Shown: positions 1 to 8,222, counted from the first letter of the stretch. The stretch: DNA of 33,670 nucleotides from JAYWGN01 sp043778255 (GCA_043778255.1 JAYWGN010000029.1:1-33670), one strand, 5' to 3'. Notes: generated by a model not told the origin, from the sequence alone. A program made the numbers and translations.

Positions 1-1
1 T

Positions 2-202
2 AGGCATTTGGACAGCTTATCAGTAAAAGCTAGTGAATTGTTTTCGATGCAAACAGAGGCAGAATTTAAAATAAAAGATGAGCGAAGTATTGAAATTGCT
101 GTAAATGGAATTAATGAAGGTTTTGATAACTTTGTAATAAATAAAATGACTAATCTTTCAATTGAAAAAATTGAAGCATTAAGAGCAACATTAAAAAAGT
201 AA
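2..202 (+). CDS. C-terminal tail of an Rpn-like PD-(D/E)XK nuclease/transposase family protein (partial)
   Basis: The frame is open from base 2 to the TAA at 200-202, so this is probably the 3' end of a gene that starts upstream of the window. A TTG at base 8 could start a 64-residue protein, but nothing supports that. The last 35 residues resemble the C-terminal helix-turn-helix-like tail of Rpn (recombination-promoting nuclease) proteins: an acidic DER stretch, then IEIAVNGINEGF, then TNLSIEKIEALR, which matches the common form 'TGLSIEEIEKL'. The nuclease core is outside the window and cannot be judged. A second gene of this kind starts at 33534 in the same orientation. The assignment rests on the tail motif only. 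It could instead be an unrelated hypothetical protein. Confidence 0.45.
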   Translation, partial: RHLDSLSVKASELFSMQTEAEFKIKDERSIEIAVNGINEGFDNFVINKMTNLSIEKIEALRATLKK

Positions 203-281
203 TAGTAAAAAATTTTTTTGAAGAGCTTTAAAAATTATTGCAGTTTTTTTTTCTACTAATATATTGTTTACTTTTATACTA

Positions 282-1022
282 ATGAAATTATTAGGACTCA
301 TAGGTTATCCATTAATACAATCGTTTTCGCCAAGTTATTTTAAGCAGAAATTTGAAACAGAAAAAATTAGTAATTACGAGTATCAATTATTTGAAATTGA
401 AAATATACAACAACTACCTACTCTGCTACAAACTAATAAAAACTTAATTGGGTTTAATGTAACTATACCATACAAACAAGCAGTATTGCAATATGTACAT
501 ACCCAGCACCCAGTAGTGCAGCAATGTGGAGCTACCAATTGTATAACTATACATAATGGTGTATTAACGGCCTATAATACTGATGTTGTAGGGTTTCAAT
601 TATCGCTACAACCTTTACTACAAAAGCAACACAGTAAAGCCTTAGTGTTAGGTACAGGTGGTGCAGCCAAAGCTGTAGCTTATGTGTTGGAGCAGCTACA
701 TATACCTTATAAGTATGTAAGCCGCCATAAGCAGCAACCCAATACTATAACTTACAACGAGGTAACTGCAGCTGTAATACAACAATACCACTTAATTATA
801 AATGCAAGCCCAAGTGGTATGGTACCTAACCCTACTACATTTCCACCATTACCTTATGAAGCCCTTACTACTCAGCATTTGCTATACGATTTGGTGTATA
901 AGCCTAACGAAACTATTTTTTTGCAAAAAGGTAAACAACAAGGAGCGGTAGTAAAAAACGGATTAGAAATGCTACACTTACAAGCAGACGAAGCATGGCG
1001 AATATGGCAGCAAAGTACTTAA
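282..1022 (+). CDS. aroE: Shikimate dehydrogenase (NADP+)
   Basis: Reduces 3-dehydroshikimate to shikimate in the cytoplasmic chorismate pathway. At 246 residues it is slightly shorter than E. coli AroE (272). The shikimate-binding serines lie in SFSPSYF (14-20). NVTIPYK (59-65) ends in the catalytic Lys65, and GATNCI and YNTDVVGF carry the substrate-binding Asn and Asp. GTGGAAKAV is the dinucleotide-binding glycine loop, followed by INASPSGM and the C-terminal GLEMLHLQADEAW. The ATG at 282 is preferred over a TTG at 264 because the protein then begins MKLLGLIGYPL, as is usual for the family. Its stop lies 2 bases from the stop of the convergent kynureninase gene. No Shine-Dalgarno sequence is visible. 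Confidence 0.95.
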   Translation: MKLLGLIGYPLIQSFSPSYFKQKFETEKISNYEYQLFEIENIQQLPTLLQTNKNLIGFNVTIPYKQAVLQYVHTQHPVVQQCGATNCITIHNGVLTAYNTDVVGFQLSLQPLLQKQHSKALVLGTGGAAKAVAYVLEQLHIPYKYVSRHKQQPNTITYNEVTAAVIQQYHLIINASPSGMVPNPTTFPPLPYEALTTQHLLYDLVYKPNETIFLQKGKQQGAVVKNGLEMLHLQADEAWRIWQQST

Positions 1023-1024
1023 AC

Positions 1025-2308
1025 TTATATTTCTATACTTTCTTGTAATATGGCTACAAACCTATACACATCTTCAAAGGTATTATATAGTGGTACCGGT
1101 GCTACTCGTATTACATCTGGTTCTCGCCAATCGGTTACAATGCCTTTGCTAGTAAGGGTTGTGTGCAATTGCTTACCATTATTTTTTATCCGTAACGATA
1201 TTTGGCAGCCTCTTTGTTCGGGTACTATAGGTGTTATTATTTCAATATTGGTAGTTGGTATTTGTTGTAATAAATTGATTAAATAACTAGTAAGTTCCTC
1301 TGATTTTTTTATTAAATTAACCATACCAGCAGCAGCAAATAATTGTAAGGATGCATGTATTGCAGCCATACTCAATATTGGAGGATTGCTCAGTTGCCAA
1401 GCCTCAGCAGTGGGTATAGCATCAAATTGGGGCAGCATTGCAAACCTCGATTGCTTGTTAGTTCCCCACCAACCTGTAAGCCTATTACCCTTAAAATTAT
1501 GATGATGCCTTTCATGTACAAAACAACCTGCAAGGCTACCTGGGCCACTATTCAAATACTTATAAGTACACCATACTGCAAAGTCGGCACCAGTTTGGTG
1601 CAGCTGCATAGGTATGTTGCCTACGGCATGTGCCAAATCGAACCCAACCTTACAACCCTTACTGTGAGCAGCTTTGGTAATAGTAGCCATATCATATACT
1701 TGGCCGCTGTAATAGTTAACTGTACCAATCATTACCAATGCAATTTGGTGGCCTTGCTCGGCTAACAGTTCAAGTATTTGTGTGGTAGTAATAGTTGCAC
1801 TACTCCCAATTGGTGTAGGCGCTACTATACTTTCGGTAGGGTTGTAGCCATGTAATTGTACTTGGCTAGCAAGGGCATAACTATCACTCGGAAACGGATT
1901 CCAATCTGTTAATATTTTGTACCGTTCGTTTGTTGGTGTATAAAAACTTACCATCATTAAATGCAAGTTGGTAGTAAGTGTATTCATTACTACCACTTCA
2001 GTTGGCAAAGCCCCTACCACAGTAGCCATATTGTTGGTGAGTAATTCGTGGTAGTGTAACCATGGGTTTTTAGCAGCTGTATGTCCCTCTACGCCTAGGT
2101 TTGCCCAATCATCTAACTCTTGTTGTAAGTATAGTTTAGTGCTTTTTGGCTGTAAGCCTAATGAGTTGCCACAGAGGTATATTACATCGCTACCATCTTT
2201 TTGTGTAGGTATATAAAATTGTTCTCGGTAGGTTTTTAATGCATCATTAGCATCTAATGCTAAGGCATGTTGTAAGGTATTATTGGTAGTACTATTCACT
2301 TGTAGCAT
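1025..2308 (-). CDS. kynU: Kynureninase
   Basis: A PLP-dependent hydrolase that splits L-kynurenine or 3-hydroxykynurenine into anthranilate or 3-hydroxyanthranilate plus alanine, used in tryptophan breakdown or in NAD synthesis from tryptophan. The 427 residues match the family. Visible markers are YLCGNSLGLQP (44-54), the WNPFPSD loop (136-142), the PLP-contacting GFDLAHAVGN (D224, H227), and WCTYKYLNSGPGS, where Lys250 is the expected Schiff-base lysine, followed by GCFVHERH. The C-terminus has RGCQISLR and DWREPDVIRVAPVPLYNT, typical of KynU rather than cysteine desulfurases. The gene is monocistronic here, with no kynurenine monooxygenase, tryptophan dioxygenase or 3-hydroxyanthranilate dioxygenase nearby. 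Start is the ATG at 2308. Confidence 0.95.
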   Translation of the reverse strand: MLQVNSTTNNTLQHALALDANDALKTYREQFYIPTQKDGSDVIYLCGNSLGLQPKSTKLYLQQELDDWANLGVEGHTAAKNPWLHYHELLTNNMATVVGALPTEVVVMNTLTTNLHLMMVSFYTPTNERYKILTDWNPFPSDSYALASQVQLHGYNPTESIVAPTPIGSSATITTTQILELLAEQGHQIALVMIGTVNYYSGQVYDMATITKAAHSKGCKVGFDLAHAVGNIPMQLHQTGADFAVWCTYKYLNSGPGSLAGCFVHERHHHNFKGNRLTGWWGTNKQSRFAMLPQFDAIPTAEAWQLSNPPILSMAAIHASLQLFAAAGMVNLIKKSEELTSYLINLLQQIPTTNIEIITPIVPEQRGCQISLRIKNNGKQLHTTLTSKGIVTDWREPDVIRVAPVPLYNTFEDVYRFVAILQESIEI

Positions 2309-2333
2309 TTATAATTAGTATAAAAATAAAGTT

Positions 2334-2341
2334 TAAATTTG
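2334..2341 (+). promoter_or_regulatory. Candidate Bacteroidota -7 element for the LON-domain gene
   Basis: TAAATTTG matches the Bacteroidota -7 consensus TAnnTTTG perfectly. It lies in the 84-base gap between the divergent kynU and LON-domain genes and would give a leader of about 48 bases. No TTG -33 box is seen at the usual spacing of about 17-23 bases, so the call is moderate at best. Confidence 0.35.
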
Positions 2342-2392
2342 TATTGCAATTCAACTATTTTCCTATTATAAATAAAAATTAAATTATAAACC

Positions 2393-3025
2393 TTGACCAA
2401 CTTTATTCCACTGTTTCCATTAGGTATTGTGGTGTACCCTGGCGAACAACTAAACCTACATATATTTGAACCTCGGTATAAGCAACTAATAACCGATAGT
2501 GTGGCTGCTAGTAAGCCTTTTGGCATACCTACGGTATTAAATGGCAACGTAACTGATACAGGTACTACTGTGGTAGTGAAGCAAATAGTAAAGCAATATA
2601 CCGATGGTTGTATGGATATAAAAACTGAAGCTGAGCAAGTATTTACCCTATTGGAAACTATACCAACCTTGCCCGATAAAATGTACCAAGGAGCAATTGT
2701 AACTTACCCCAATTATAGTACTACAGGTAGCTTCGCTAAAATGCAGAAACTATTATTACTAGTAAAAGCATTGCATAAATTAATACAAGTACAAAAACAA
2801 TTTGGCAGGCCCGATAATGAATTATGTACTTACGACATTGCCCACCACGTTGGCTTTACACTACAGCAGGAGTATGAACTACTTACCATACCCTTAGAAA
2901 TACAACGACAGGAGTATGTACAACGGCATTTGCAAAGTATAATACCTATACTAAGTGAAATGGAAAATTTGAAAACAAAAATTCACTTGAATGGGCATTT
3001 TAAACAACTAAAAGGTTTGGAGTAA
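2393..3025 (+). CDS. LON peptidase substrate-binding domain protein
   Basis: A 210-residue stand-alone version of the Lon protease N-terminal domain (PF02190). It has no AAA+ or protease part. The opening FIPLFPLGIVVYPGE and then LHIFEPRYKQLI are the classic LON-domain signature. GIPTVL and a later helical C-terminal half also fit. Function is unclear: such proteins are thought to bind unfolded substrates, but no partner is known here. The start must be the TTG at 2393: a TAA lies two codons upstream, and later ATGs would remove the signature. The next gene, NIF3, begins 95 bases downstream and seems to have its own promoter. Confidence 0.88.
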   Translation: MTNFIPLFPLGIVVYPGEQLNLHIFEPRYKQLITDSVAASKPFGIPTVLNGNVTDTGTTVVVKQIVKQYTDGCMDIKTEAEQVFTLLETIPTLPDKMYQGAIVTYPNYSTTGSFAKMQKLLLLVKALHKLIQVQKQFGRPDNELCTYDIAHHVGFTLQQEYELLTIPLEIQRQEYVQRHLQSIIPILSEMENLKTKIHLNGHFKQLKGLE

Positions 3026-3053
3026 TGTTGGGTTTATGGCTTCGCCAAAAAAT

Positions 3054-3082
3054 TTGGTTAGCTTATTTATTATAAATATTTG
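3054..3082 (+). promoter_or_regulatory. Candidate promoter for the NIF3 gene (TTG - 18 nt - AATATTTG)
   Basis: A TTG at 3054-3056 is followed after 18 bases by AATATTTG at 3075-3082, one mismatch from TAnnTTTG. The spacing suits the Bacteroidota -33/-7 arrangement. Transcription would begin near 3087, leaving an A-rich leader of about 33 bases before the ATG at 3121. Confidence 0.35.
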
Positions 3083-3120
3083 CCCACTTAAATATTTTAC
3101 CAAAAAAAAATAAAAAATAT

Positions 3121-4224
3121 ATGAATATAAATATAGCCACATTAGCTAAAGCCTTAGAGCAATTAGCACCACCGCAACTGCAGGAAAGTTATGATAATGT
3201 AGGCTTACTTACAGGTAGTGCAAATTGGGACTGTACAGGAGTGCTTTGTACACTCGATGTAACCGAGGCTGTAATGGCAGAGGCTATAGCTCAAAAGTGT
3301 AACCTTATAGTAGCTCACCACCCCATAATATTTAGCGGCTTAAAAAAAATAACAGGAAAAAATTATATTGAAAAAATAATAATAACTGCTATACAACACA
3401 ATATTGCTATATATGCCCTGCATACCAATTTAGATAATGTATGGAACGGTGTTAATACTACATTTGCTAATAAAATTGGCTTACTTAACCAACAAATATT
3501 AGCTCCCAAAAGTAACCAAATTATAAAACTATATACCTACATACCTACAACACATACTGCAGTAGTTAAGGAAGCTTTGTTTGCCATAGGTGCTGGCCAA
3601 ATTGGCAATTACAGTGAGTGTAGTTTTTCGGTACTTGGTACCGGTACACATAAGGGCAACGATAATAGTAACCCCTTTGTAGGTACAAAAAATATAAGAG
3701 AAATTGTACCCGAAGATAAGGTAGAACTTATATTTCCTACTTGGATGCAGGCACAAGTAATAGCCACACTTAAAGCAAATCACCCTTACGAGGAGGTAGC
3801 TTATGAACTTATACTAACCCAAAACCTGCACCAATATACTGGAAGTGGTATGGTAGGCATGTTGCCAAATGCTGTAACTGAGGAGGAATTTTTGCAGTTA
3901 TTGCAACAGCAATTTGGCACTAAAGTTATACGGCATTCGGCATTTACTAAGCGTAAAGTGCAAAAAATAGCCCTTTGTGGTGGCTCTGGTAGTTTCCTCA
4001 TTACCAATGCATTAGCTGCCAATGCCGATGTATTTGTAACGGCTGATGTTAAGTACCACGACTTTTTTGAGGCCAATAACCGAATGCTAATTGCCGATAT
4101 TGGGCATTACGAAAGTGAACAGTTTACTACCAACCTAATATTTGACTATATAAGCAATAAATTCCCTAACTTTGCAATCCTAAAAACAAGGGTAAATACA
4201 AACAGTACACAGTACTTTTATTAA
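3121..4224 (+). CDS. NIF3-like dinuclear metal-centre protein (YqfO/DUF34 family, long form)
   Basis: A 367-residue NIF3 family protein. The family forms hexameric rings with a two-metal site; its biochemical role is unsettled, though GTP cyclohydrolase-like and Nif3-type hydrolase activities have been suggested. N-terminal half: SYDNVGLL (23-30), AHHPIIF with metal ligands His66/His67, and HTNLD with His101 and Asp105. C-terminal half: GGSGSFL, DVKYHDFF and GHYESEQ, which supplies the remaining His/Glu ligands. The central part (about 130-230) is the extra PII-like insertion of the long YqfO type, with AGQIGNYSECSF and HPYEEVAYEL. The zinc-ribbon gene follows after 44 bases, a pairing common in Bacteroidota. 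Confidence 0.93.
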   Translation: MNINIATLAKALEQLAPPQLQESYDNVGLLTGSANWDCTGVLCTLDVTEAVMAEAIAQKCNLIVAHHPIIFSGLKKITGKNYIEKIIITAIQHNIAIYALHTNLDNVWNGVNTTFANKIGLLNQQILAPKSNQIIKLYTYIPTTHTAVVKEALFAIGAGQIGNYSECSFSVLGTGTHKGNDNSNPFVGTKNIREIVPEDKVELIFPTWMQAQVIATLKANHPYEEVAYELILTQNLHQYTGSGMVGMLPNAVTEEEFLQLLQQQFGTKVIRHSAFTKRKVQKIALCGGSGSFLITNALAANADVFVTADVKYHDFFEANNRMLIADIGHYESEQFTTNLIFDYISNKFPNFAILKTRVNTNSTQYFY

Positions 4225-4268
4225 CTTGATTTTTTTTGTAAAATAAAATAAATTTCAAATACAAAACT

Positions 4269-5027
4269 ATGGCAGCAGTAAAAGAATTTTCAGTAGAAGA
4301 AAAATTAAAGTCGTTAATTGCCCTACAAAAAATAGAATCGAAATTAGATGAATTGGGAATTATAAAAGGCGAATTACCTGTAGAGGTAAAAGACCTTGAA
4401 GACGAATTGCATGGTTTGCAAAATAGATTGCACAGAATAGAGGAGGAAATAAATGGTATTCAAGAATTTATAGCACAAAAAAATGTAGCTAAAAAAGAAG
4501 CCGAAGATTTATTGAAGAAGTATGAAAAACAATCGGACAACGTAAAAAACAACCGTGAGTTTGAAGCCATAAATAAAGAGGTAGAAATGCAAGAATTGGA
4601 AGCAAAACTAATGGACAAACACATTAGAGATGCTATGGAAGAAATAGGTGAAAAAAGCAAAGGGTTAGAAGGTGCAAAAAAAGCAATTAGCAATAAAAAA
4701 GCTGTACTTGATGTAAAGCAAGCTGAGTTAGAAAAAGTAATAGCCTCAACTGAAAAAGAAGAAAAACAATATACCAAACTTATAGTAGATGCCAAAGCAG
4801 CAGTAGATGAAAGATTGCTGGTAAGCTATGACCGTATAAGAGGCAACTACCGCAATGGCTTAGCAGTAGTACCTGTAGAACGTGATGCTTGTGGCGGATG
4901 TTTTAATGCTGTACCACCTCAAAAACAAAGCGAAATAAAGCAGAATAAAAAAATTATAATTTGCGAAAACTGTGGTAGAATACTAGTAGACCCTGAGTTG
5001 CATGAAGGTGTATTATTGAAAAAATAA
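4269..5027 (+). CDS. C4 zinc-ribbon, coiled-coil protein
   Basis: 252 residues. Residues 10-185 are almost wholly charged heptad-like sequence rich in Glu, Lys and Leu, a long antiparallel coiled coil. The C-terminus has a C4 zinc ribbon: CGGC at Cys208/Cys211 and CENC at Cys232/Cys235, with the NAVPPQ linker of the zf-RING_7 (PF02591) family. Homologues are annotated as putative nucleic-acid-binding zinc-ribbon proteins with no firm role. The ATG at 4269 follows an A-rich leader. It probably shares a transcript with NIF3 upstream, and a strong intrinsic terminator follows at 5053-5085. Codon use is a little richer in GAA/AAA than in its neighbours, as expected from the coiled coil. Confidence 0.9.
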   Translation: MAAVKEFSVEEKLKSLIALQKIESKLDELGIIKGELPVEVKDLEDELHGLQNRLHRIEEEINGIQEFIAQKNVAKKEAEDLLKKYEKQSDNVKNNREFEAINKEVEMQELEAKLMDKHIRDAMEEIGEKSKGLEGAKKAISNKKAVLDVKQAELEKVIASTEKEEKQYTKLIVDAKAAVDERLLVSYDRIRGNYRNGLAVVPVERDACGGCFNAVPPQKQSEIKQNKKIIICENCGRILVDPELHEGVLLKK

Positions 5028-5052
5028 GTACCTTTTATAAAATTATATATTG

Positions 5053-5085
5053 AATGCCTTACACTACTGTGAGGCATTTTTTTTT
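5053..5085 (+). terminator. Intrinsic terminator after the zinc-ribbon gene
   Basis: An 11-bp stem (left arm AATGCCTTACA, right arm TGTGAGGCATT, one T-G wobble) with a CTAC loop, followed by a run of T to 5085. It starts 26 bases after the stop codon, so it should end the NIF3/zinc-ribbon transcript ahead of recN. Confidence 0.85.
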
Positions 5086-5191
5086 GTTAGGGGTAATATG
5101 TAAATAACAAACATTTTACTACAAACACAATAAAAAATAATAACTACAATAAAAAATTATATTACTTTGCAGTAAATATTAACACCCTAAT

Positions 5192-6853
5192 TTGTTACTA
5201 AAATTACACATAACTAACTACGCCATTATACACCAATTGGAAATAGATTTTGCCAAAGGCTTTAATATAATAACTGGCGAAACTGGAGCAGGTAAATCCA
5301 TATTATTGGGTGCATTGTCGCTTATACTTGGCGATAGAGCCGATGCTGCAACACTGATGAACAAAGAAAAAAAGTGTATAGTAGAAGGCATATTTGTTAC
5401 CACAAAAAAAAATGAAGCACTACTAAACATATTTGCTGAGCAAGATATAGAGCTTGAAGAGCAAATAATAATACGAAGAGAAATAGCCACTAATGGCAAA
5501 TCGAGAGCATTTGTAAATGATACACCTGTAACCTTAAATATACTAAAAAGCATTAGCAGTAGGTTGGTTGATTTGCACCAACAGTTTGATACCTTGGAAC
5601 TTGGCGAAGTAGCTTTTCAGCGTGAAGTTGTAGATGCAATTGCAGGTACACAAACACTGCTAACCCAATACCAAACTGATTATAAGCAATATAGCAAACT
5701 TAAAAAAGAACTTGCTAAGCTAGAGCAACAACAGCTCAATAATACAAAGGAGCTTGATTACAACACTTACCAATACAACGAATTAGCTGAGGCTAAGCTG
5801 CAACCCAACCAAATAGAAAACTGGGAGCAGCAACTTAAAGTACTTAACAATGCCGAACATATAAAAGCAACCTTACTACAAATAACAGGTACACTAACCA
5901 ATAGTGAGCAGCCAATAGTACCCCAATTAAAACAGCTTGTATCGGTATTAAAAAGTATAAGTACACTACACAATGACTTGCCCGAATTGCAAAGTAGGCT
6001 AATAGCTACCACTATTGAACTTGATGATATTGCCGCAACTTTGGAGCAAATAAATGATGGCCTAGTATATGATGCCGACACTATAGAAACCCTTACTGAT
6101 AGTGTAAATAGCGCTAATAAATTATTGAAAAAACATAATGTAAAATCAACCGATAACCTACTAGCCATACAAGCACAATTAGAGCAAAGCATACAACAAG
6201 TACAGGGCATTACTACCTACATAACACATAAGCAAAATGAGCTAAAACAGTTGCAAAAAAATATAGCACAACAAGCCAATACATTACATACCAAAAGGGT
6301 AGCACAATGCGAACCAATAGCTTCAAAAATAAATAAGTTATTGCACCAAGTTGGTATGCCTAATGCAGTACTTAAAATTGACTGTACCCAACACGATTAT
6401 AATGAGTATGGCAATAGCCATATTGAATTTTTGTTTGATGCTAACCGAACTAATAAGTACGAACCCTTACGCAAAGTAGCAAGTGGTGGCGAGTTAAGTA
6501 GGCTAATGCTTTGTATTAAAAGCCTTGTGGCAGGGGCTATGCAGCTACCCGTATTAATATTTGATGAAATAGATACTGGTATAAGTGGCGAAGCTGCAAA
6601 GCAAGTAGGTATAATTATGAGCCAATTGGCACAGCAACATCAAGTACTTTGCATTACACACCAAGCACAAATAGCAGCAAAAGCAACGGCACACTATTTT
6701 GTATACAAATCTGTTACAAACAATAACATTACTACTGCTATAAAGCTACTTACTAAAGCCGAACAAATTACAACTATAGCACAAATGCTCAGTGGCGAAA
6801 AACCTACCGATGCAGCCTTAGAAAATGCAAAAGAAATGGTGGCAAATAATTGA
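5192..6853 (+). CDS. recN: DNA repair protein RecN
   Basis: An SMC-like ATPase of recombinational double-strand-break repair, acting in the cytoplasm on DNA ends. At 553 residues it matches the family. Walker A is GETGAGKS (29-36). The middle (about 150-380) is a coiled coil rich in Gln, Leu and Lys. The C-terminal head has the ABC signature ASGGELSRLMLCIKSL, Walker B LIFDEIDTGISGEAA, and CITHQAQIAA with the switch His. The TTG at 5192 is the start because the protein then begins LLKLHITNYAII, the usual RecN N-terminus, and no ATG is near. TTACTTTG at 5162-5169 may be the -7 element. The gene ends convergently, 64 bases from the adenosyltransferase gene. Confidence 0.95.
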   Translation: MLLKLHITNYAIIHQLEIDFAKGFNIITGETGAGKSILLGALSLILGDRADAATLMNKEKKCIVEGIFVTTKKNEALLNIFAEQDIELEEQIIIRREIATNGKSRAFVNDTPVTLNILKSISSRLVDLHQQFDTLELGEVAFQREVVDAIAGTQTLLTQYQTDYKQYSKLKKELAKLEQQQLNNTKELDYNTYQYNELAEAKLQPNQIENWEQQLKVLNNAEHIKATLLQITGTLTNSEQPIVPQLKQLVSVLKSISTLHNDLPELQSRLIATTIELDDIAATLEQINDGLVYDADTIETLTDSVNSANKLLKKHNVKSTDNLLAIQAQLEQSIQQVQGITTYITHKQNELKQLQKNIAQQANTLHTKRVAQCEPIASKINKLLHQVGMPNAVLKIDCTQHDYNEYGNSHIEFLFDANRTNKYEPLRKVASGGELSRLMLCIKSLVAGAMQLPVLIFDEIDTGISGEAAKQVGIIMSQLAQQHQVLCITHQAQIAAKATAHYFVYKSVTNNNITTAIKLLTKAEQITTIAQMLSGEKPTDAALENAKEMVANN

Positions 6854-6917
6854 TAATTTTAACCAATTTTTTTATTACTAAGCTGGCTAACAGCAATTAA
6901 TAAATGAAAAGTATAAA

Positions 6918-7475
6918 TTAATTAACCCTTGGTTTCCAAGCTATTTCGGGTACATTAAGTTGTACATGCATATACCTTGCTAGTACAAATAAATAGTCGC
7001 TCAATCGATTAATGTATTTTATAACCAAAGCATCTACAAACATACCTTCTTGTTGCAAACCCACACATTGCCTTTCGGCACGGCGGCATACACAGCGGGT
7101 TATATGCAGGTTAGATAGGGTAGTGTGCCCACCCGGTAGTATAAAAAATTTCATTGGGGCTATGCCCAAATTCATAGTGTCCATTTCAGTTTCAAGCAAC
7201 TCAACATCGGTTTCCAATAAGTCGGGCATTTTCATTAGTGGTGCTTTGTCGGGGTCACAGGCAAGTGACGAACCTATGGTGAATAACCTATCTTGTATTT
7301 CTTTAAGTAGCTCTATAAGTTTAGTTTCGGTCATTATATCACGTATTAATCCTATCCAACTATTCAGTTCATCTACCGTACCATAAGTTTCAATTCGGGT
7401 ATGGCTTTTGGGTATTATAGTGCCACCAATTAATGAGGTAGTACCTGTATCGCCAGTTTTAGTATATATTTTCAT
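6918..7475 (-). CDS. ATP:cob(I)alamin adenosyltransferase, PduO type
   Basis: 185 residues. Transfers the adenosyl group from ATP to cob(I)alamin to form coenzyme B12. The N-terminus has the ATP-binding TKTGDTGTTSLIGG (5-18), followed by RIETYGTVDELNSWIG. The C-terminal half has PGGHTTLSNLHITRCVCRRAER and INRLSDYLFVLARY, the conserved helices that form the trimeric active site. No B12 synthesis gene or B12-dependent enzyme is near, so it probably serves salvage. No cobalamin riboswitch is visible upstream. A site reading TATACTTG on the minus strand (7508 to 7501) is one mismatch from TAnnTTTG and could be the promoter. Confidence 0.93.
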   Translation of the reverse strand: MKIYTKTGDTGTTSLIGGTIIPKSHTRIETYGTVDELNSWIGLIRDIMTETKLIELLKEIQDRLFTIGSSLACDPDKAPLMKMPDLLETDVELLETEMDTMNLGIAPMKFFILPGGHTTLSNLHITRCVCRRAERQCVGLQQEGMFVDALVIKYINRLSDYLFVLARYMHVQLNVPEIAWKPRVN

Positions 7476-7529
7476 GTGTATTTTTTTTATAAATATTAAG
7501 CAAGTATATGTAATGCTATTCGCATTAAA

Positions 7530-7557
7530 AAAAGCTTATGCCATTGGCAAAGCTTTT
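7530..7557 (-). terminator. Intrinsic terminator after the lipocalin-like lipoprotein gene
   Basis: An inverted repeat pairs AAAAGCTT with AAGCTTTT and TGCC with GGCA, with one bulged base and a 3-base loop. On the minus strand it runs directly into TTTTTTT (A27-A33 on the plus strand). It separates the lipoprotein gene from the adenosyltransferase gene. The plus side also has T-rich sequence, so it may work both ways. Confidence 0.75.
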
Positions 7558-7586
7558 AATATTTTTTTTGGGTATAATAATTTTAA

Positions 7587-8033
7587 TTATTGCCTTGTAT
7601 AAGTAACCTTTATTTCATCGCCGGCTGTTAACGCATCTTTTTGTGTAATTATAAGTGTAGTACAGTTAAATGTAGTAACTGTAGTAGCTTGTGTGTTAAT
7701 AGTAAGTGTAGTGCCACTCAAACTCCAGTTACCAATATCGTTATTGCTAGGCGAACATACAGTGCCCAAATCTTGTATTTGGTAAGCACCTGCAGTTTTG
7801 AGGAGCAACACATCATCTTTAGCACATGGTTTAAAAAATGTGGGATTATTATAAACATCTTGCTCCGCTGCAGTGGCCGAAGGTTTGTATACAGCAGCTG
7901 TAACTTTGTGAGTGCCTATCATATTAGCAGTAGTTAAAGCACAGGTAGGTGCAGGTGGTTCGGGGTCTTTAGTTTTTTTACAACTTGCAATAGCAATAGT
8001 TGATATACCAATTATTAAAAATATTTTTTTCAT
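7587..8033 (-). CDS. Lipocalin-like lipoprotein
   Basis: 148 residues. The N-terminus MKKIFLIIGISTIAIASC is a lipoprotein signal with Cys18 as the acylated residue, followed by KKTKDPEPP, a short charged/proline linker. The rest is beta-rich, with IGTHKVTAAVYKP, GAYQIQDLG and GNWSLSGTTLTI, the spacing seen in small Bacteroidota lipocalin-like domains. A cysteine pair (in PTCALT and in VCSPSN) and a further Cys in FNCTTL may form disulfides in the periplasm. The ligand is unknown. It is probably a single-gene transcript with a promoter at 8053-8060 and a terminator at 7530-7557. Confidence 0.75.
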   Translation of the reverse strand: MKKIFLIIGISTIAIASCKKTKDPEPPAPTCALTTANMIGTHKVTAAVYKPSATAAEQDVYNNPTFFKPCAKDDVLLLKTAGAYQIQDLGTVCSPSNNDIGNWSLSGTTLTINTQATTVTTFNCTTLIITQKDALTAGDEIKVTYTRQ

Positions 8034-8052
8034 TTCTTTTATATTTATAGTA

Positions 8053-8060
8053 CAAATTTA
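8053..8060 (-). promoter_or_regulatory. Candidate -7 element for the lipocalin-like lipoprotein gene
   Basis: On the minus strand this reads TAAATTTG, a perfect TAnnTTTG match, 19 bases before the ATG at 8033. No TTG was found at the normal -33 spacing. Confidence 0.4.
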
Positions 8061-8178
8061 TTACAATTTTTCTATTTAACTTGTTAAGCAAATTTTTAAT
8101 TTGCAAAATGCTAGCTGCAACCACCAAAACCGCCTAGCCTTATTTAATGCCTTTGGTAAATATTACTTGAGCCTAACG

Positions 8179-8220
8179 GTTGTATTAATACTACATTTAC
8201 ACCACCAAAAACAATACAAC
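8179..8220 (+). promoter_or_regulatory. Inverted repeat at the start of the ABC exporter operon
   Basis: GTTGTATT (8179-8186) and its exact complement AATACAAC (8213-8220) are separated by 26 bases and end 2 bases before the ATG at 8223. It could be an operator or a leader hairpin that hides the start site, or it could be chance in AT-rich DNA. The rest of the 189-base gap at 8034-8222 shows nothing else clear. Confidence 0.25.
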
Positions 8221-8222
8221 TA

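Noticed and set aside
264..281. TTG start for aroE giving six extra residues
   Set aside because: The ATG at 282 gives the standard MKLLGLIGYPL N-terminus, and the extra residues match nothing.
1050..1286. Plus-strand frames inside kynU, and similar antisense frames inside recN, purM, fbaB, the ABC ATPases and other genes
   Set aside because: They lie wholly within well-supported genes on the other strand, have no recognisable domains or promoters, and arise from the skewed codon use.
3037..3047. TGGC-TTC-GCCA hairpin after the LON-domain gene as a terminator
   Set aside because: The stem is only four base pairs and is followed by A-rich sequence rather than a T run.
6854..6917. GCTG/CAGC hairpin between recN and the adenosyltransferase gene as a terminator
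   Set aside because: The stem has only four pairs and lacks an adjacent T run on either strand.
7476..7529. Cobalamin riboswitch upstream of the adenosyltransferase gene
   Set aside because: The leader is only about 50 bases, AT-rich, and lacks a B12-box-like sequence.
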